37,875 bases of DNA, taken from Hypholoma sublateritium FD-334 SS-4. Its lineage: Eukaryota; Basidiomycota; Agaricomycetes; Agaricales; Strophariaceae. Shown here in pieces: positions 21,111-31,368 of this stretch; position 1 is the first letter of the stretch, and each line of letters starts with the position of its first letter. The DNA lies in assembly GCA_000827495.1 (NCBI GenBank), contig KN817727.1, positions 1 to 37,875 on the forward strand, written 5' to 3'. Below the pieces are notes generated by a model. That model worked only from the letters and a program-made list of their open reading frames with translations. It was not told where the DNA came from and ran no database searches. A program made the translations under genes and the position numbers.

Positions 21111-23530
21111 ATGGCGCGCCCCCCCTGCTGTGCGCGCGGGAGCGCCTGTGCCGCCGCGCCGCACCCGCGGCCTGTCTGTACCTGTAAGTAAGTACAAGTG
21201 GGGCGTGAGCGGGCCCGACGGGGCATACGGGGGTGATACGCATCGCGCGGTGGTGCCTGAGATACTTATTAAGTGCGGTGCGCTGGCGCTGACCCATTGG
21301 CGGGCGCGCTTATAGTTTCTTTCGCTGGACCCCTTCGGGAAGGGGGGGGACTGCTAGCAGAGGCCGGCGTTCCATTGCGAGCCGGGGGGTGTTTGTCGCC
21401 GGCTGGAAGCTCCTTCGTGGATTGGAAGCTGTTCCATTGCTGGATTGGGGTTATGAAGAGCATGATGGTGCGCAAGATCAGGCGAGGACAGGGGCTGGGA
21501 GTGGAGAGTCCACTCGTCGTGGAGGATGAGGATGAAGTAGCATGTGCGTTGGTTTGGAGCGCAGAACACCCTCAATCCACTGCGGATATCCCTATGGACT
21601 GCTCGTTCCCTCAGTCCAGATATACGATCTGCGTTAGCTAGCGCTAATCCGAATGGCGGTGACGCTTATCTATCGTGCAAGTGCGCCCCGGGGACAAGCC
21701 TGGGAACGAGCCACCCCGCGCCGGCACCGCGGCACTCAGCCCAATAAGCTGCTTGTCGACCACTGGGCTGTCGTTCAAGGCGGGGATTGTATAGACGCAG
21801 GACGCGCCGTGGGTGTCGGTGTGCTGCATGTACGATTGACGGGTGGGCCCAGGTCTACATTAGGAAGGAGTAATCAGATTTCGGGCTTTGACTCGGAAGT
21901 GGAGTGTTAGGGGGCACTGGCACCGCGGCGTATATGATTCTCGATAATACTTCTGGTAACTTGACATATGCGACTGGTAATAATGGCGTTATGAACCCAA
22001 TACCTACCAATAATTACATAAATAACGTCATTACGATTAGTGAAGATCACACATTTACGGTAGGTCGCCGTTGTTGCGCAGTTGCGCTCGTCTGGCGCTT
22101 CACGCATGCTTCACGCGAGTATCCCGGTGGGTGCGGGCAGGGGTTAGTACCCCAGCGCGAGTGCGACGTGTCGCTCGCCGACGAGAGATCGCCTACGAGG
22201 GGGGACGGGCGGGACGCTTCTCGCGGCAGCGATGGCGAGCGCGTGCGTATTACTATGGTAGTTACTCGCGCTAGCCATTCAATTCGTATTACTCAGGAGC
22301 AACGAAACTGATTTGGCTAAGTATAATAAGAATGTCAGCAACGTAAAAGTCATACTGTTAATTTCATTACATTCACTTGAGTCTCTCGTGTTCTGACACA
22401 TATACTTAATTAATATTCTCGGCAGGTCACCATCGCGCTTACAGTTCGATTTGAGCCGCCTGTTATCAAATAGAAAGTTGAGAGCGTCAGGCTGGGGGAC
22501 AATGCGCTTGGTCGAACTTAGGCGCCACGCGCGCATCAATCATTTGATGTTTCTTATCATCGCGCCGTACGTTGGCCGTACGGTATATTTTATGTAAATA
22601 CAGAAACAGAGGTAAGGCAGAGGCCAAAAACATGTTCCCTGGCATATAATATATTTGATAAGTACAGGCCGAAAAGCCTTGGAATAACCTATGAACACTT
22701 GATAAACAATGGGCACGCGTCTGCGCATGCCGTTGGTCGCACGCACGCTAACACGCCCGCTGGTGGGCAGCGACGCTTTGGCGCTTATCTTCTGAATGTG
22801 GGTAGGTGCTATGGCAATTTGTTCCGAAAATATAATGCTTTTGTGTCTGTTGTATTTTATAATGTACGCCCTCATATTGTCACTTGTCTAGGGAGTGCGC
22901 CTCGAAATACCGGCGCGAGACGTCGCCAGGCGTTGACGCAGAGCAACCGGTAGATTTGGTTCCTCACGGCCGATTTTCCTTCGGGCGTGCGCTCCGAGAT
23001 ACTTTACACGAGGCGCCTGTCCGGCGTGAAAGCGCGCTCGGGCCCTCGAACGCGGCGGCGGTGTTATGTCGCAGACTCCGGGCCCAGGAGGGTAGCGGCG
23101 AGCAACGGCGCAGATAAGCCCGGTCGCGCAGTGCACTCGCGTGGATTTCATTACTCTCTAATTTTTGTACAACCCCCGGACATGCGCCGAGTACCGCGCC
23201 CGGCGCGCGTCGCGGCCCCAGGTGCGGGGTGGTGCGGGTGCGGGGGCAGAGGTGCGCGGGGCCCCGCACACGGCGGCTGGCGGGGGTCTGTGCGCTGGCA
23301 CCCCCGTCGAGGCGGGCCTCCGCGGGATATGCATGCGCGCGCGAGCAATAACCGGGTACCGCAACGCCAGTGCACGGCGGGGGGCGTCGTCACGCCGGGC
23401 GGGACCGCGCCCGGGCCGCGATGCATCGGGCGGCGCGAGCCGAGCCAGCGCGGGAGGCCCGTGCGCGCGAGCCAGATCTCGATCTAGGGGCGGGGTGGCT
23501 GGGGGCCGGCTGCGGGGAATGCTGGCGCGG

Positions 23531-23536
23531 TATATA
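23531..23536 (+). promoter_or_regulatory. TATA box of the bHLH gene
   Basis: TATATA lies 43 nt upstream of the ATG at 23574, inside very GC-rich DNA. It implies a 5' UTR of only about 10-15 nt, unless an upstream start is used. Confidence 0.45.
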
Positions 23537-23573
23537 CGGCAGGCGAGACGTGCGTGCTTTGCCCAACCCCGCC

Positions 23574-26500
23574 ATGGCCTTCTTCACCAGCACCGTCCGC
23601 CAGGCGGGCTTCGCGCCCCCGCCCGCCGCCACTTCCAACAGCAGCAGCGCCAACGACTTCGCCGACATCTTCGCGCCGCCCGACGGCGCCGGCGGGCGCC
23701 GCTTCCCGCCGTCCGCGCTCGACTTCGGCGACGAGCTCGCGGCGCTCATGGACGAGCGCGCGGGGAGCGCGGGGCCCGCGTACCCGCCGCACAACATCTT
23801 CGACGTCTCCGCGCCGCCGCACGCGGCGCATGCGCTCGGGCTGCACAGCGAGTACCCGCACGCGCACGCGAACTTCAACTCGACGCTCCCCGCGCTCAAC
23901 TCGAGCATGCGCTACGAGCCGCACGGCGGCGGCGGCGGCGGCAGCCCTGGCGCCGGCGCCGCGCGCGGGTCGCCCTCGCCCGGCGCGGGGCCGGGGAGCC
24001 CGCACTCGCCCGTCCTCTCGCCGTCGACCGCGCTCGCCTCCGCGCTCTCCGCCGCGCACCTCGGCGCCGGCGCCGGCGCATCGCGGGCATCGCGCTCGCG
24101 CTCGCGCCCGCCGCTCGCTGCCAGCCTCAGTGCGTTGTCTCTGTTGGTCGCGGCCGTCGTTTACTGATGCATACATCCACTCCCCCATCGATCGGCGCAG
24201 GCAGCACGCACGGCGGCCCCGCCCGCACCACCCGCGCGCGCCGCACAGGCAGCGTGAGCGGGACGAGCCCGCCGCCCGTCGGCGCGTACGCGCGCTCCGG
24301 CGCCGTGGGCATCCCGCGCGGCGGTGGGTCGCACAACGGCGGCGGCGCCTCGAACGGCGGGGACTGGTTCAGCAGCTCGTGAGTGCCCTCTGTCTGTCCC
24401 TCTATGTGTGCGCTTCCTGGCGGCGTGTGCTTGTGTGTGCGCGGGCGTCCGCCATCTTATCTTCGATCGTGCTATTTTTGCGTGCGCTGTGTGCGCGCGC
24501 ATCGCGCGCGGCCGTGGGTTGGTTGAGAGCTCGCGCGCCGTCCGCCGCCTGCACACCCATCCCCCGCGCCCGCTCACGCTGACGCAGCTTCTCCCCCAGC
24601 GCCTCCGAGTACTCGCTCCCCACGCCGTCCGAGCACCACGCGCAGCACTTCCACCAACAGCACCAACAGCACCAACAACACCAGCATCAACAGCAGCAGC
24701 ACCAACAGCAACAGCAACAACAACAACAACAGCAGCAGCAGCAGTACAACGCCTTCGCGCTGGCCCCAGACCACCCCGCGCTGCCGCCGCTGCACATGCC
24801 CGGCAGTCCCTACACCGCGCACCTCGGCTCGCCGAAGCCCGCGGACTTTGGGCTCGCGGCGGGCGGGCACGCGCTGTCGCTCCCGAAGAGCCCGCTGGGC
24901 ATGGACTTTGGGCTGGGGGGGTTCGCGTCCTTATCCCAATCCCATTCGCACTCCCACTCCCAATCCCACTCCCAATCCCACTCCCAATCGCAGACCCAGG
25001 CCCAGAACCAGGGCCAGAACCAAAACCACGCGCATGGACACGGGCACTCGCACTCGCTGTCCCATAGCCACTCCCACAGTCACTCGCACGCGCACGGCCT
25101 GGGCCCCGGGCTCGCGTACGGGAGCGCGAGCAGCGCGCTGCTCCCGATCACGGCGAGCGTGTCCGCGCGCAGCGCGAGCAACGGCGGGATCGGCGCCGGC
25201 GCGGGGTCGCCGCCCGGGCCGGGTGCTGTCCCGCCCTCCGCGTCCGCGGCTACCAACGGCAACAGCGCCTCGGCGGCGAACGGCGCCCCGAGTGCAGCAG
25301 CCGCGGCGGCTAATGGCACTGCGGGAAATGGGGTGGCGGTGGCGCCGGGCGACAAGCAGAGCCTGCTCGCGAACGAGAAGCGGAGGCGGAGGAGGGAGAG
25401 CCATAATGCGGTGGAGAGGAGGAGGCGGGATAATATTAATGAGAAGATCAGCGAGCTTGCGACGCTTATTCCGGAGTGCATGCTTGATGGGGCGCCGCCT
25501 GGCGGTGCTGGGGCTGGTGCTGGGGGGGCAGGGGCGAATGGGGTTAATGGGAATGGGGCAGGGGTCAATGGGGCGGCGAATGGGGGTGGGGGTGGGGGTG
25601 GGGCAGGGGTCAATGGGAATGGGAATGGGGGAGGGGCGAATGGGAATAACGGGAGCGGCTCGCCGGTGTCGCCCGCGGGGGACGACGCGATGCTGCCGTC
25701 GGCGGCGGAGCGGCGCGAGGCGCGCGCGGAGGAGGAGGCGGAGGGCGGGGTGGTGAAGGCGAACAAGGGGATGATCTTGAGGAAGAGCGTGGAGTATATT
25801 AGGTGGGTGTTCTTGTCTTCTTCTTTTTTTTGTTTTTTTTTGTGGTTGTGGTTTTCGCTGTTTTCTCTGTTTATCTTTTTTTCCCTTTCGGAGGAGGAGG
25901 AAGGTCTATTCTATGATTTTTTGCTCCTGGTCTTGCGATGTTTTTGGGCGCGGAGATGGCGCGGATGTGTATTGCGTGGGGTGCGCACAGGGCCTTCAGC
26001 GGGCGCTGTATGCTGCTGTCCGTCTACGGCGCAGCGCGCGAACCCGCTGTCGGCCAGGATTTTCCTAATCGCGCTCTTCGCATGTACACATCGCGCCTGG
26101 CGCGCCCGTCTCCTTCCGCGGCCGTCCCACCTTCCCTTAACACGCCGCACGCACACGCGCTGACCGCCCTCTCCTTTTTTCAGGTACCTCCAGCAGCTCG
26201 TCACCGCGCAGGGCGCGCGCAACCGCGAGCTCGAGCAGGCGCTGCGCGCGTACCGCGGCGGCGCGTCGCCGAGCTCCGCCGGCGCCCCCAGCGGGGGCTC
26301 GCCCGGGTCGGAGCCGGCGCACGGCCGCGTGCACGACGACGGCGAGATGATGCTCCATGACGCGGCGGGCGGGGGGGACGCGATGGACTTTGAGGGGATG
26401 GATATGGGCGGGATGGAGGGGTATGGGGGTGGTGGTGGTGGTGGGGGGGGAGGAGGGGGAGGGGGGAGGATGCTGCCGAGCATGCCGGAGGGGGACGGCG

Positions 26501-26709
26501 AGCTGGAGATGGAGCTCGAGCTGCGCGAGGCGGGGATGGGCGGCATGGACGTGGACGGCGCGCGGGGAAGGACGCGCGGGGTGCGCCGCGGGGCGGGTGG
26601 TGGTGGTGGTGGTGCGGGCGGTGGGGGCGGGGGGGTGAATGTGAGTCTGAAGGAGGAGACGCGCGACGAGGACGTGGGGTTCATGCGCGCGGGCGGGCTG
26701 CAGACGTAG
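23574..26709 (+). CDS. bHLH transcription factor, MiT/TFE-like, with 92-residue loop insertion, 824 aa
   Basis: Exons 23574-24129, 24201-24378, 24588-25802 and 26184-26709, with introns of 71, 209 and 381 nt. The start context is CCGCCATGG. The basic region and helix 1 (about 507-544) contain ESHNAVERRRRDNINEKI and ATLIP. His517, Glu521 and Arg525 are the three residues that in known bHLH proteins select CACGTG. Helix 2 (from Asn637) contains NKGMILRKSVEYIRYLQQL, so both helices resemble vertebrate MITF/TFEB. The loop between them (545-636) is Gly/Asn/Ala-rich, with a charged end. Helix 2 is interrupted by the last intron and runs on into RELEQAL, a short coiled coil. N-terminally there is a Ser/Pro-rich region, a His/Gln tract (about 265-297) and a Ser-His-Gln-rich tract (about 361-414). 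C-terminally there are Gly runs and acidic Met-rich stretches, possible activation regions. Acceptor choice at 24587 or 24599 would add or drop four residues. It probably acts as a nuclear dimer; target genes are unknown. Confidence 0.9.
24643..24744 (+). repeat. CAG/CAA/CAC tract encoding poly-Gln/His
   Basis: An interrupted trinucleotide tract in exon 3 of the bHLH gene ends with a run of eleven or more Gln codons. Such tracts vary in length between strains by slippage. Confidence 0.85.
24934..24992 (+). repeat. Short-period repeat encoding Ser-Gln-Ser-His
   Basis: Units of the type CAATCCCACTCC recur several times and translate to SQSHSHSQSHSQ. The repeat lies in frame within the bHLH gene; its length is a multiple of the codon period. 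Confidence 0.75.
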
Positions 26710-27365
26710 CGCCCCTGCTCGCCAAAAAGCCAGCGCGGCGCTGACACGCGCGCCGCGACAAAATCGGGGCTCGACCTACCCACACGAAATAACGCCCCCT
26801 TCGGATCGATACCACGCGCATGAGAATACCATTACGATACCTGCATCACACCCACCATCATCGACGTCACCGCCGCCGCCGCCGCCACCCCCAATTCCCA
26901 CCATCCACCGCCCTCGCCCCACCACCACTACCACCCCACGCGCCACCGTCGCCACCGCCCACGGCGCTCTCGGTCCCCGCCCTGGACCACCACTGCGCGC
27001 CGCCGCCGCCGCGGACGTTCAGCGTCGCGGCAGCGGCCCCCCAAAACATGAAGGCCGTGCCCGCCCGCGCGCGATGCCTGCCTACCTACCTACCGATTAT
27101 TCTGATTGATACCGATTCCGTGCTCCGCCATACCTGCTTGCCTGCCTGCTTTTTACCCTCCATATCCAGTTATACGATGAGACGAATGCGCGAATAACGC
27201 GCGCTTGTACTACCACCCCTGCCTGTCTGTATTTAGTGATTAGTTTTTAGTGATTGTTTTTTGCTGCTGTTCGTTTTGGAGGTGTTTTGGAAGTGCTTTG
27301 AGCGTGGGTGGGTGAGGGGATGAGATGTGTGATTGGTGTGCGTGCGTTGTGGTGGAGCGGGGTGA
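26710..27365. other. Downstream region of the bHLH gene
   Basis: This is the 3' UTR and flank. It has a CCA/CCG-rich stretch (26830-27010) that opens a random His/Pro frame, and a CCTACCTACC run near 27080. I see no gene. Confidence 0.55.
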
Positions 27366-27642
27366 GATTTGGGCGAGGCGCGGCGGGAGGGCGCGTGCGG
27401 ATCTGCGATGCTGGCGCTGTCTAGCTATTGGCCAGTCCTGTTGGATGATTAATTGGGGTATTATTAGTGCAGGCAAGCGGGGGACGTAGGGCGCTGAGGC
27501 GCTGCTTGCGATTTCGGGCGAGGCGCGGCGGGAGGACGCGTGCGGGCACGCGATGCAGGCACCGTCTATTGGTCACTCTTTCATATAATTGGTTGGGGTA
27601 GTGCAGCCAAGCGGGGGACGTCGCGCGCTGAGGCGCTCTGCG
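27366..27642. repeat. Imperfect tandem duplication, period 144 bp, two copies
   Basis: Copy 1 starts at 27366 and copy 2 at 27510. Both open with GATTT(C)GGGCGAGGCGCGG and close with CAAGCGGGGGACGT and GCGCTGAGGCGCT. Starts and ends match well; the middle is more diverged and copy 2 is about 10 nt shorter. No coding frame is shared. Confidence 0.8.
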
Positions 27643-28641
27643 TCTTTCGTTACCTGGACCGCACCTCCCGTCTGCCGCGTCCAGAGCATATATTGGTAAG
27701 TACGCTTAGACCCGCCGTCCGGCGGCGCATGCGTGTTCTACCATGTCAATGTCGAGGCAATATGGAGATGCACACAGCCTGGAAATATTGTGCGCTGCAC
27801 GCGCAGTTGTTACAATAATTTGTGGGCGGGTTGCGTCACATACGTACTCACAAGGCCACCCTCGACGATCGTCCCAGCACGGCTAGAGTGGAAATAGATA
27901 CACGAATAAGTAAGTACGCTCGCTTGTTAATTGACGACGCGCAAGATCCGATCATGCACTCAAAACCGCGATCTGCTCAGTAGCCAGCCTCCTCGGCGTT
28001 TATAATCGATGTGTATATGTCGAATACGCCTTAGGCTGATAGGCCCAGAGCCGAGGACAAGGGCGCATAGCGTACTGTTTGTTCTTTTGGGAAATTTGGC
28101 ACAAGGCCATCATGGCGCGGGGTTGTGCCGAGTATAGCACACTTGGCTGTCATGTCATTTAAAGCGGCACCGCCATCGTGATTCTGATTTCGGGCGCGAT
28201 GACATCGATGGCAGTGAGGCTTCGTGATGTGGTATTGAGCGACGCGCCAATCCTTGTCTCGATCTATTTATACGCGGAGAGCCTGTACGGAAAGGCGGGG
28301 CATATTTAGAGGTGTAGTGAATATGTCGGTGCTGTACATAGGAAGCGAATGTCTTGCAGGCAATTTGAACCCATTCATGCAACAGGTCGGTTGTACCCTA
28401 GACGCAATAGCGGCGATACTGCTCGCTGAAAAATACCGCACAACGATGAGGCGTCTACGAGCACGTATTTGCTGATGATATCTGCGCACTCCACCTGATC
28501 CGAGACCCTTGTTAATTCCCGTGCTGTGGCATCTTTGATCCGCTGAGAAGTAATCACTAAACATACTTGTCCACGAGCACGCAGCTACGCATCCTTGTAA
28601 CCAAAGCAGCTGGAAAAATGCCCACACCCCATGTTTTTGTG
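27643..28641. other. Intergenic region, no supported gene
   Basis: About 1 kb between the tandem duplication and the next promoter. Only short frames without recognisable motifs occur on either strand. Confidence 0.55.
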
Positions 28642-28647
28642 TATAAG
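28642..28647 (+). promoter_or_regulatory. TATA-like box of the single-pass membrane protein gene
   Basis: TATAAG lies 58 nt before the ATG at 28700. The spacing favours 28700 over the in-frame ATG at 28631, which lies upstream of the box. Confidence 0.4.
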
Positions 28648-28699
28648 GCAACGGGGGGCCAAGCGCTGCCCACCGTGTTTCATCCAGCCAGCTGCCTGG

Positions 28700-29557
28700 A
28701 TGGCTCCCGCTCCCCCAATGTCGTCGACGGGCTCGGGGCTCGCATCCGGCGCGCAGGCGCGCACCACCGGGACTGGCACCCGCTCCGCATCACATAGCAT
28801 GCACGCCACCAGCACGTCGTCGCACGGCCGCAGAATGACGCTCACCGTCACCGTCACCGTCCGCCCGCCCGCCGCGTCCAGCGCCGCCGTGACCGCCGTC
28901 TGTAGCATGGCATCCAGCAGCACCAGCCGCGTGCCGCTGCTCCCGCCGGCGACGAGCGCACCCCCTGTCAGTGTGCCGCCTGCGCCCCTGCCGGCGGGCG
29001 TGCGCGCCAGCGTGCTCGGCCCCGCGCTCGGCGGCGTGCTCGTCGGTGCGCTGCTGCTCTACGTCTGCCTGTTCCGCGCGTGCCGCCGCCGGCGCCGCGT
29101 AAGTGTGCAGGCGGTGCGCCCGTTCCTGTGCGCGGCGGCGTCGCCCGGGGCGGAGAAGGCGCTGGGCTTCAGCTTCGGAGACGGGGACGTAGGGTGGACG
29201 CGTGTGGCGCGTGCCCCCGCCCGCGCGTGGCTCGCGCGGGATTCGGACACGGGGTATCTGTCGGCGTCTTCGCTGAAGGTGTCCAGCGTGCTGGGCTCCC
29301 CCGCGGGGAGCCTGGGCGCGTTGCGCACGGTCTCGTGCCTCCCCCCCATGGAGAGCGTAGACACCCTACGCACCCCTGGCCGTGCGTGGCACGAGCGGGA
29401 CGCAGACATGGTATACACACCCGCGTCCGCGCGGCCGCCGTTGAGTGCGCTCGTCGCGCCCAAGGAGAGCGCGGACACGCCGCGGTGGGAGGAGACGGAG
29501 ACGCCTCCTGACTACGTGTCTACTATTCAGGGGTTGGACCCAGTGAAATTAGAATGA
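28700..29557 (+). CDS. Single-pass membrane protein with C-terminal PPxY motif, about 285 aa
   Basis: A single exon. The start at 28700 was chosen because a TATA-like box sits at 28642; the frame is open further up to an ATG at 28631 (308 residues). Residues 1-100 are Ser/Thr/Pro/Ala-rich, as in O-glycosylated stalks. One hydrophobic helix (about 104-125, with GPALGGVLVGALLLYVCLF) is followed by a strong stop-transfer cluster (RACRRRRR), predicting a cytosolic C-terminal part. There is no clear cleavable signal peptide, so the helix may act as a reverse signal anchor, or an upstream exon was missed. The tail holds two related stretches (RAWLARDSDTGYLSAS and RAWHERDADMVYTPAS) and ends in TPPDYVS, a PPxY motif of the kind bound by Rsp5/Nedd4 WW domains. 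The design resembles the many mid2-like, mucin-stalk membrane proteins of basidiomycetes. Function is unknown. Confidence 0.7.
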   Translation: MAPAPPMSSTGSGLASGAQARTTGTGTRSASHSMHATSTSSHGRRMTLTVTVTVRPPAASSAAVTAVCSMASSSTSRVPLLPPATSAPPVSVPPAPLPAGVRASVLGPALGGVLVGALLLYVCLFRACRRRRRVSVQAVRPFLCAAASPGAEKALGFSFGDGDVGWTRVARAPARAWLARDSDTGYLSASSLKVSSVLGSPAGSLGALRTVSCLPPMESVDTLRTPGRAWHERDADMVYTPASARPPLSALVAPKESADTPRWEETETPPDYVSTIQGLDPVKLE

Positions 29558-30338
29558 GCCCGGCGGTAGTCAAATTCGGTTTATGGACACCAATGGATAT
29601 TGTAACAGTATTTAGTCGGACGTTTGGGTAAAATTTAAGTATGTACAACATATGGACAATGAAAAAGAGTGAACGCTTGTAATGTCCTTTAGGAGGTATA
29701 AACCATCCAGTCCGATAAACAATGCGGATTTCAATATTATTCTATCTAGAAAAAGGAACCAGAGGCATTGCATATTTCGTCCAAAATTATATTTGATCAA
29801 GCTGGTAATTAAGTGATGGAAACTCCCTCAGTGTCCGTACAGCCATAATACCCTTCTACTTCGTGCGGTTCACAGCCTGAGGCTCTAGGGTGTGGTACAC
29901 ATGTTGTAAAATGATAGAAGTCCAAACCTTCCTGAGCGACCGCACTAATTACGTGTAGGAGCATTAAATATTAAATGCTGGCGACCGTGAAACAATTTGG
30001 TGGTGCTATGTTGGACACGTTTTCCTGTAAAGTTGTTCCCCATGCTACACCCGCCCATTTGAACAGATTAAAATGTCATTAAATAGAGCGCTCTCGACTG
30101 ACGGCATGAGGAGATAGATGGAGACGTAAATATAAAGCTGTGAGTTTGCACACACGTGCTGCTTCGCATCCAGGTGTCTGCGAAACGCTGGAGCCCAACG
30201 GGAGCCTCCATGAACGAAGGGCGTCATCTTGACGCGGGCACAGGAATCTTAAACTGCGCCTATGCGCGTTGACCTCATGCATGGTTCCCGCCGGATAATC
30301 TCCACATCCGCCCTGCACGGTGCTCGAAGCGTGGGTGG
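29558..30338. other. Intergenic region, no supported gene
   Basis: About 0.8 kb, AT-richer than the preceding DNA. It contains the 3' flank of the membrane-protein gene and the upstream region of the C2 gene. No coding signal is seen. Confidence 0.55.
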
Positions 30339-30346
30339 TATAAGTA
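30339..30346 (+). promoter_or_regulatory. TATA box of the C2-domain gene
   Basis: TATAAGTA, 99 nt upstream of the ATG at 30438. Confidence 0.45.
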
Positions 30347-30437
30347 TTTAGCATCAGTGATCACCAGCGCATTGCAATCCTCCCACCACACCTCTCGAAC
30401 AGCTCTCCACACTTACCTATCTCATCGTATATTCGAC

Positions 30438-31220
30438 ATGGCAAGCACAGTAGCCCAGCCGGATAGCGCGACACGGTATCACTTCGAAGGTAACGCCGTT
30501 TGCCGGCTCACTCCGAGAACCACTGTCTGACGTCACTTCCCCAGTCGTGAACGGCTCTGGGATCGTGTGGGATACCACAACATCGTTCTGGAAACGCAAC
30601 CCAAATCCATACGTCGAAATATTGCTCGCAGGGACGGAGGTGCACACTACCGCGGCGCAGCCACGAACACTGTCTCCCGAATGGGATGAAAGCTTTACCT
30701 TGTGATATTTTACGAAGCTCCTCTTTGCCACGGGCGCTAAAGCTTCTTATCCAGGGTATCAAGCGACCCAACCTCCATGCTCTCTATCAAGCTCTGGCAC
30801 TACAGCTGGATCCCCAAGATGTCGAGAGTCATCGGGTCGACGAAAGTCAGAGTGCAAGACTTGGTGGATCTCACCGGCCTAAGCAAAGGTTCGTCATCCT
30901 CGACATACAATCCTCGCACATTCGACGCTGAGACCGACCCTCAGATGTCTCGCTCGAGTTGTTTGACCAGGGGAAAAAGGTCGGCACTGTGATTGTTCGG
31001 TTCAACGAACAGTCGCTCGCTCCTCCCAAAACATCGCAGGGACCCGTTAGCGGCTCGAGCAAGAAAACACAAACAGCCGGGTACTCAAGTCAAGATGCTA
31101 GCATGAATCAGGTAATATGAATATGCATGCGGAATGCTTATTGGAAACGCGTCTCACGCTCTTTATGACCAGGCCGAGAGAGTTGTGCGGCAAGCCCTGG
31201 CCCGTTCTGCAGGAAAGTGA
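30438..31220 (+). CDS. Short C2-domain protein, 185 aa; possible remnant of a larger protein
   Basis: Exons 30438-30489, 30545-30701, 30755-30888, 30945-31111 and 31173-31220, with four introns of 53-61 nt. The C2 beta-sandwich is recognisable in exons 2-4: NPNPYVEILLAGTEVHTT, LSPEWDESFTL, SIKLWHYSW, GSTKVRVQDL and VSLELFDQGKKVGTVIVRF. C2 domains bind membranes, often through Ca2+, or proteins; the usual Asp clusters for Ca2+ are not complete here, so Ca2+ binding is doubtful. In mushrooms such a domain often forms the N-terminus of long proteins with NACHT or other signalling domains. Here the frame stops 15 codons into exon 5, and no continuation could be found before the convergent lectin gene. 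It is either a stand-alone small protein or a truncated one. The third intron could also use the acceptor at 30931-30932, adding four residues. Confidence 0.7.
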
Positions 31221-31368
31221 GAAATTGCAAGGAAGCCTTCTCTCGCCGTGGAAATTGGAATATTTATTCTGAGACTTACTGCTTGGATTCATACAGTATA
31301 TTGAGCCTCTGATCTTATTCACGCCGATTGTAGTACATTCCGACTTTCCAGTATGCTAGACCACATAT

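Larger units (their letters stand above)
18200..23573. other. GC/CpG-rich gene-free interval upstream of the bHLH gene
   Basis: About 5.4 kb (7.4 kb with the previous stretch) without a supportable gene. Much of it is dense in CG and GCGC, with runs such as GTGCGTGCGTG. High GC opens long random frames (for example 18345-19178), but their residues are Arg/Ala/Pro-rich and motif-free. Embedded features are a GC-rich direct repeat (20949-20988 and 21072-21110), a 10-bp perfect hairpin (21008-21032), and two AT-rich islands (about 21920-22060 and 22290-22900). It may be a long regulatory region or hold non-coding transcripts. Confidence 0.5.

Noticed and set aside
23484..24188. Long minus-strand frame opposite bHLH exon 1 (also 25080-25766 and 25911-26783)
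   Set aside because: These are Arg/Ala/Pro-rich shadows of the bHLH gene in GC-rich DNA; the plus strand has the conserved domain and consistent splicing.
24324..25067. Alternative plus-strand frame through the poly-Gln region
   Set aside because: The frame that encodes His/Gln and continues into the bHLH domain is supported by phase at all three introns; this one is a frame-shifted reading of the same repeat.
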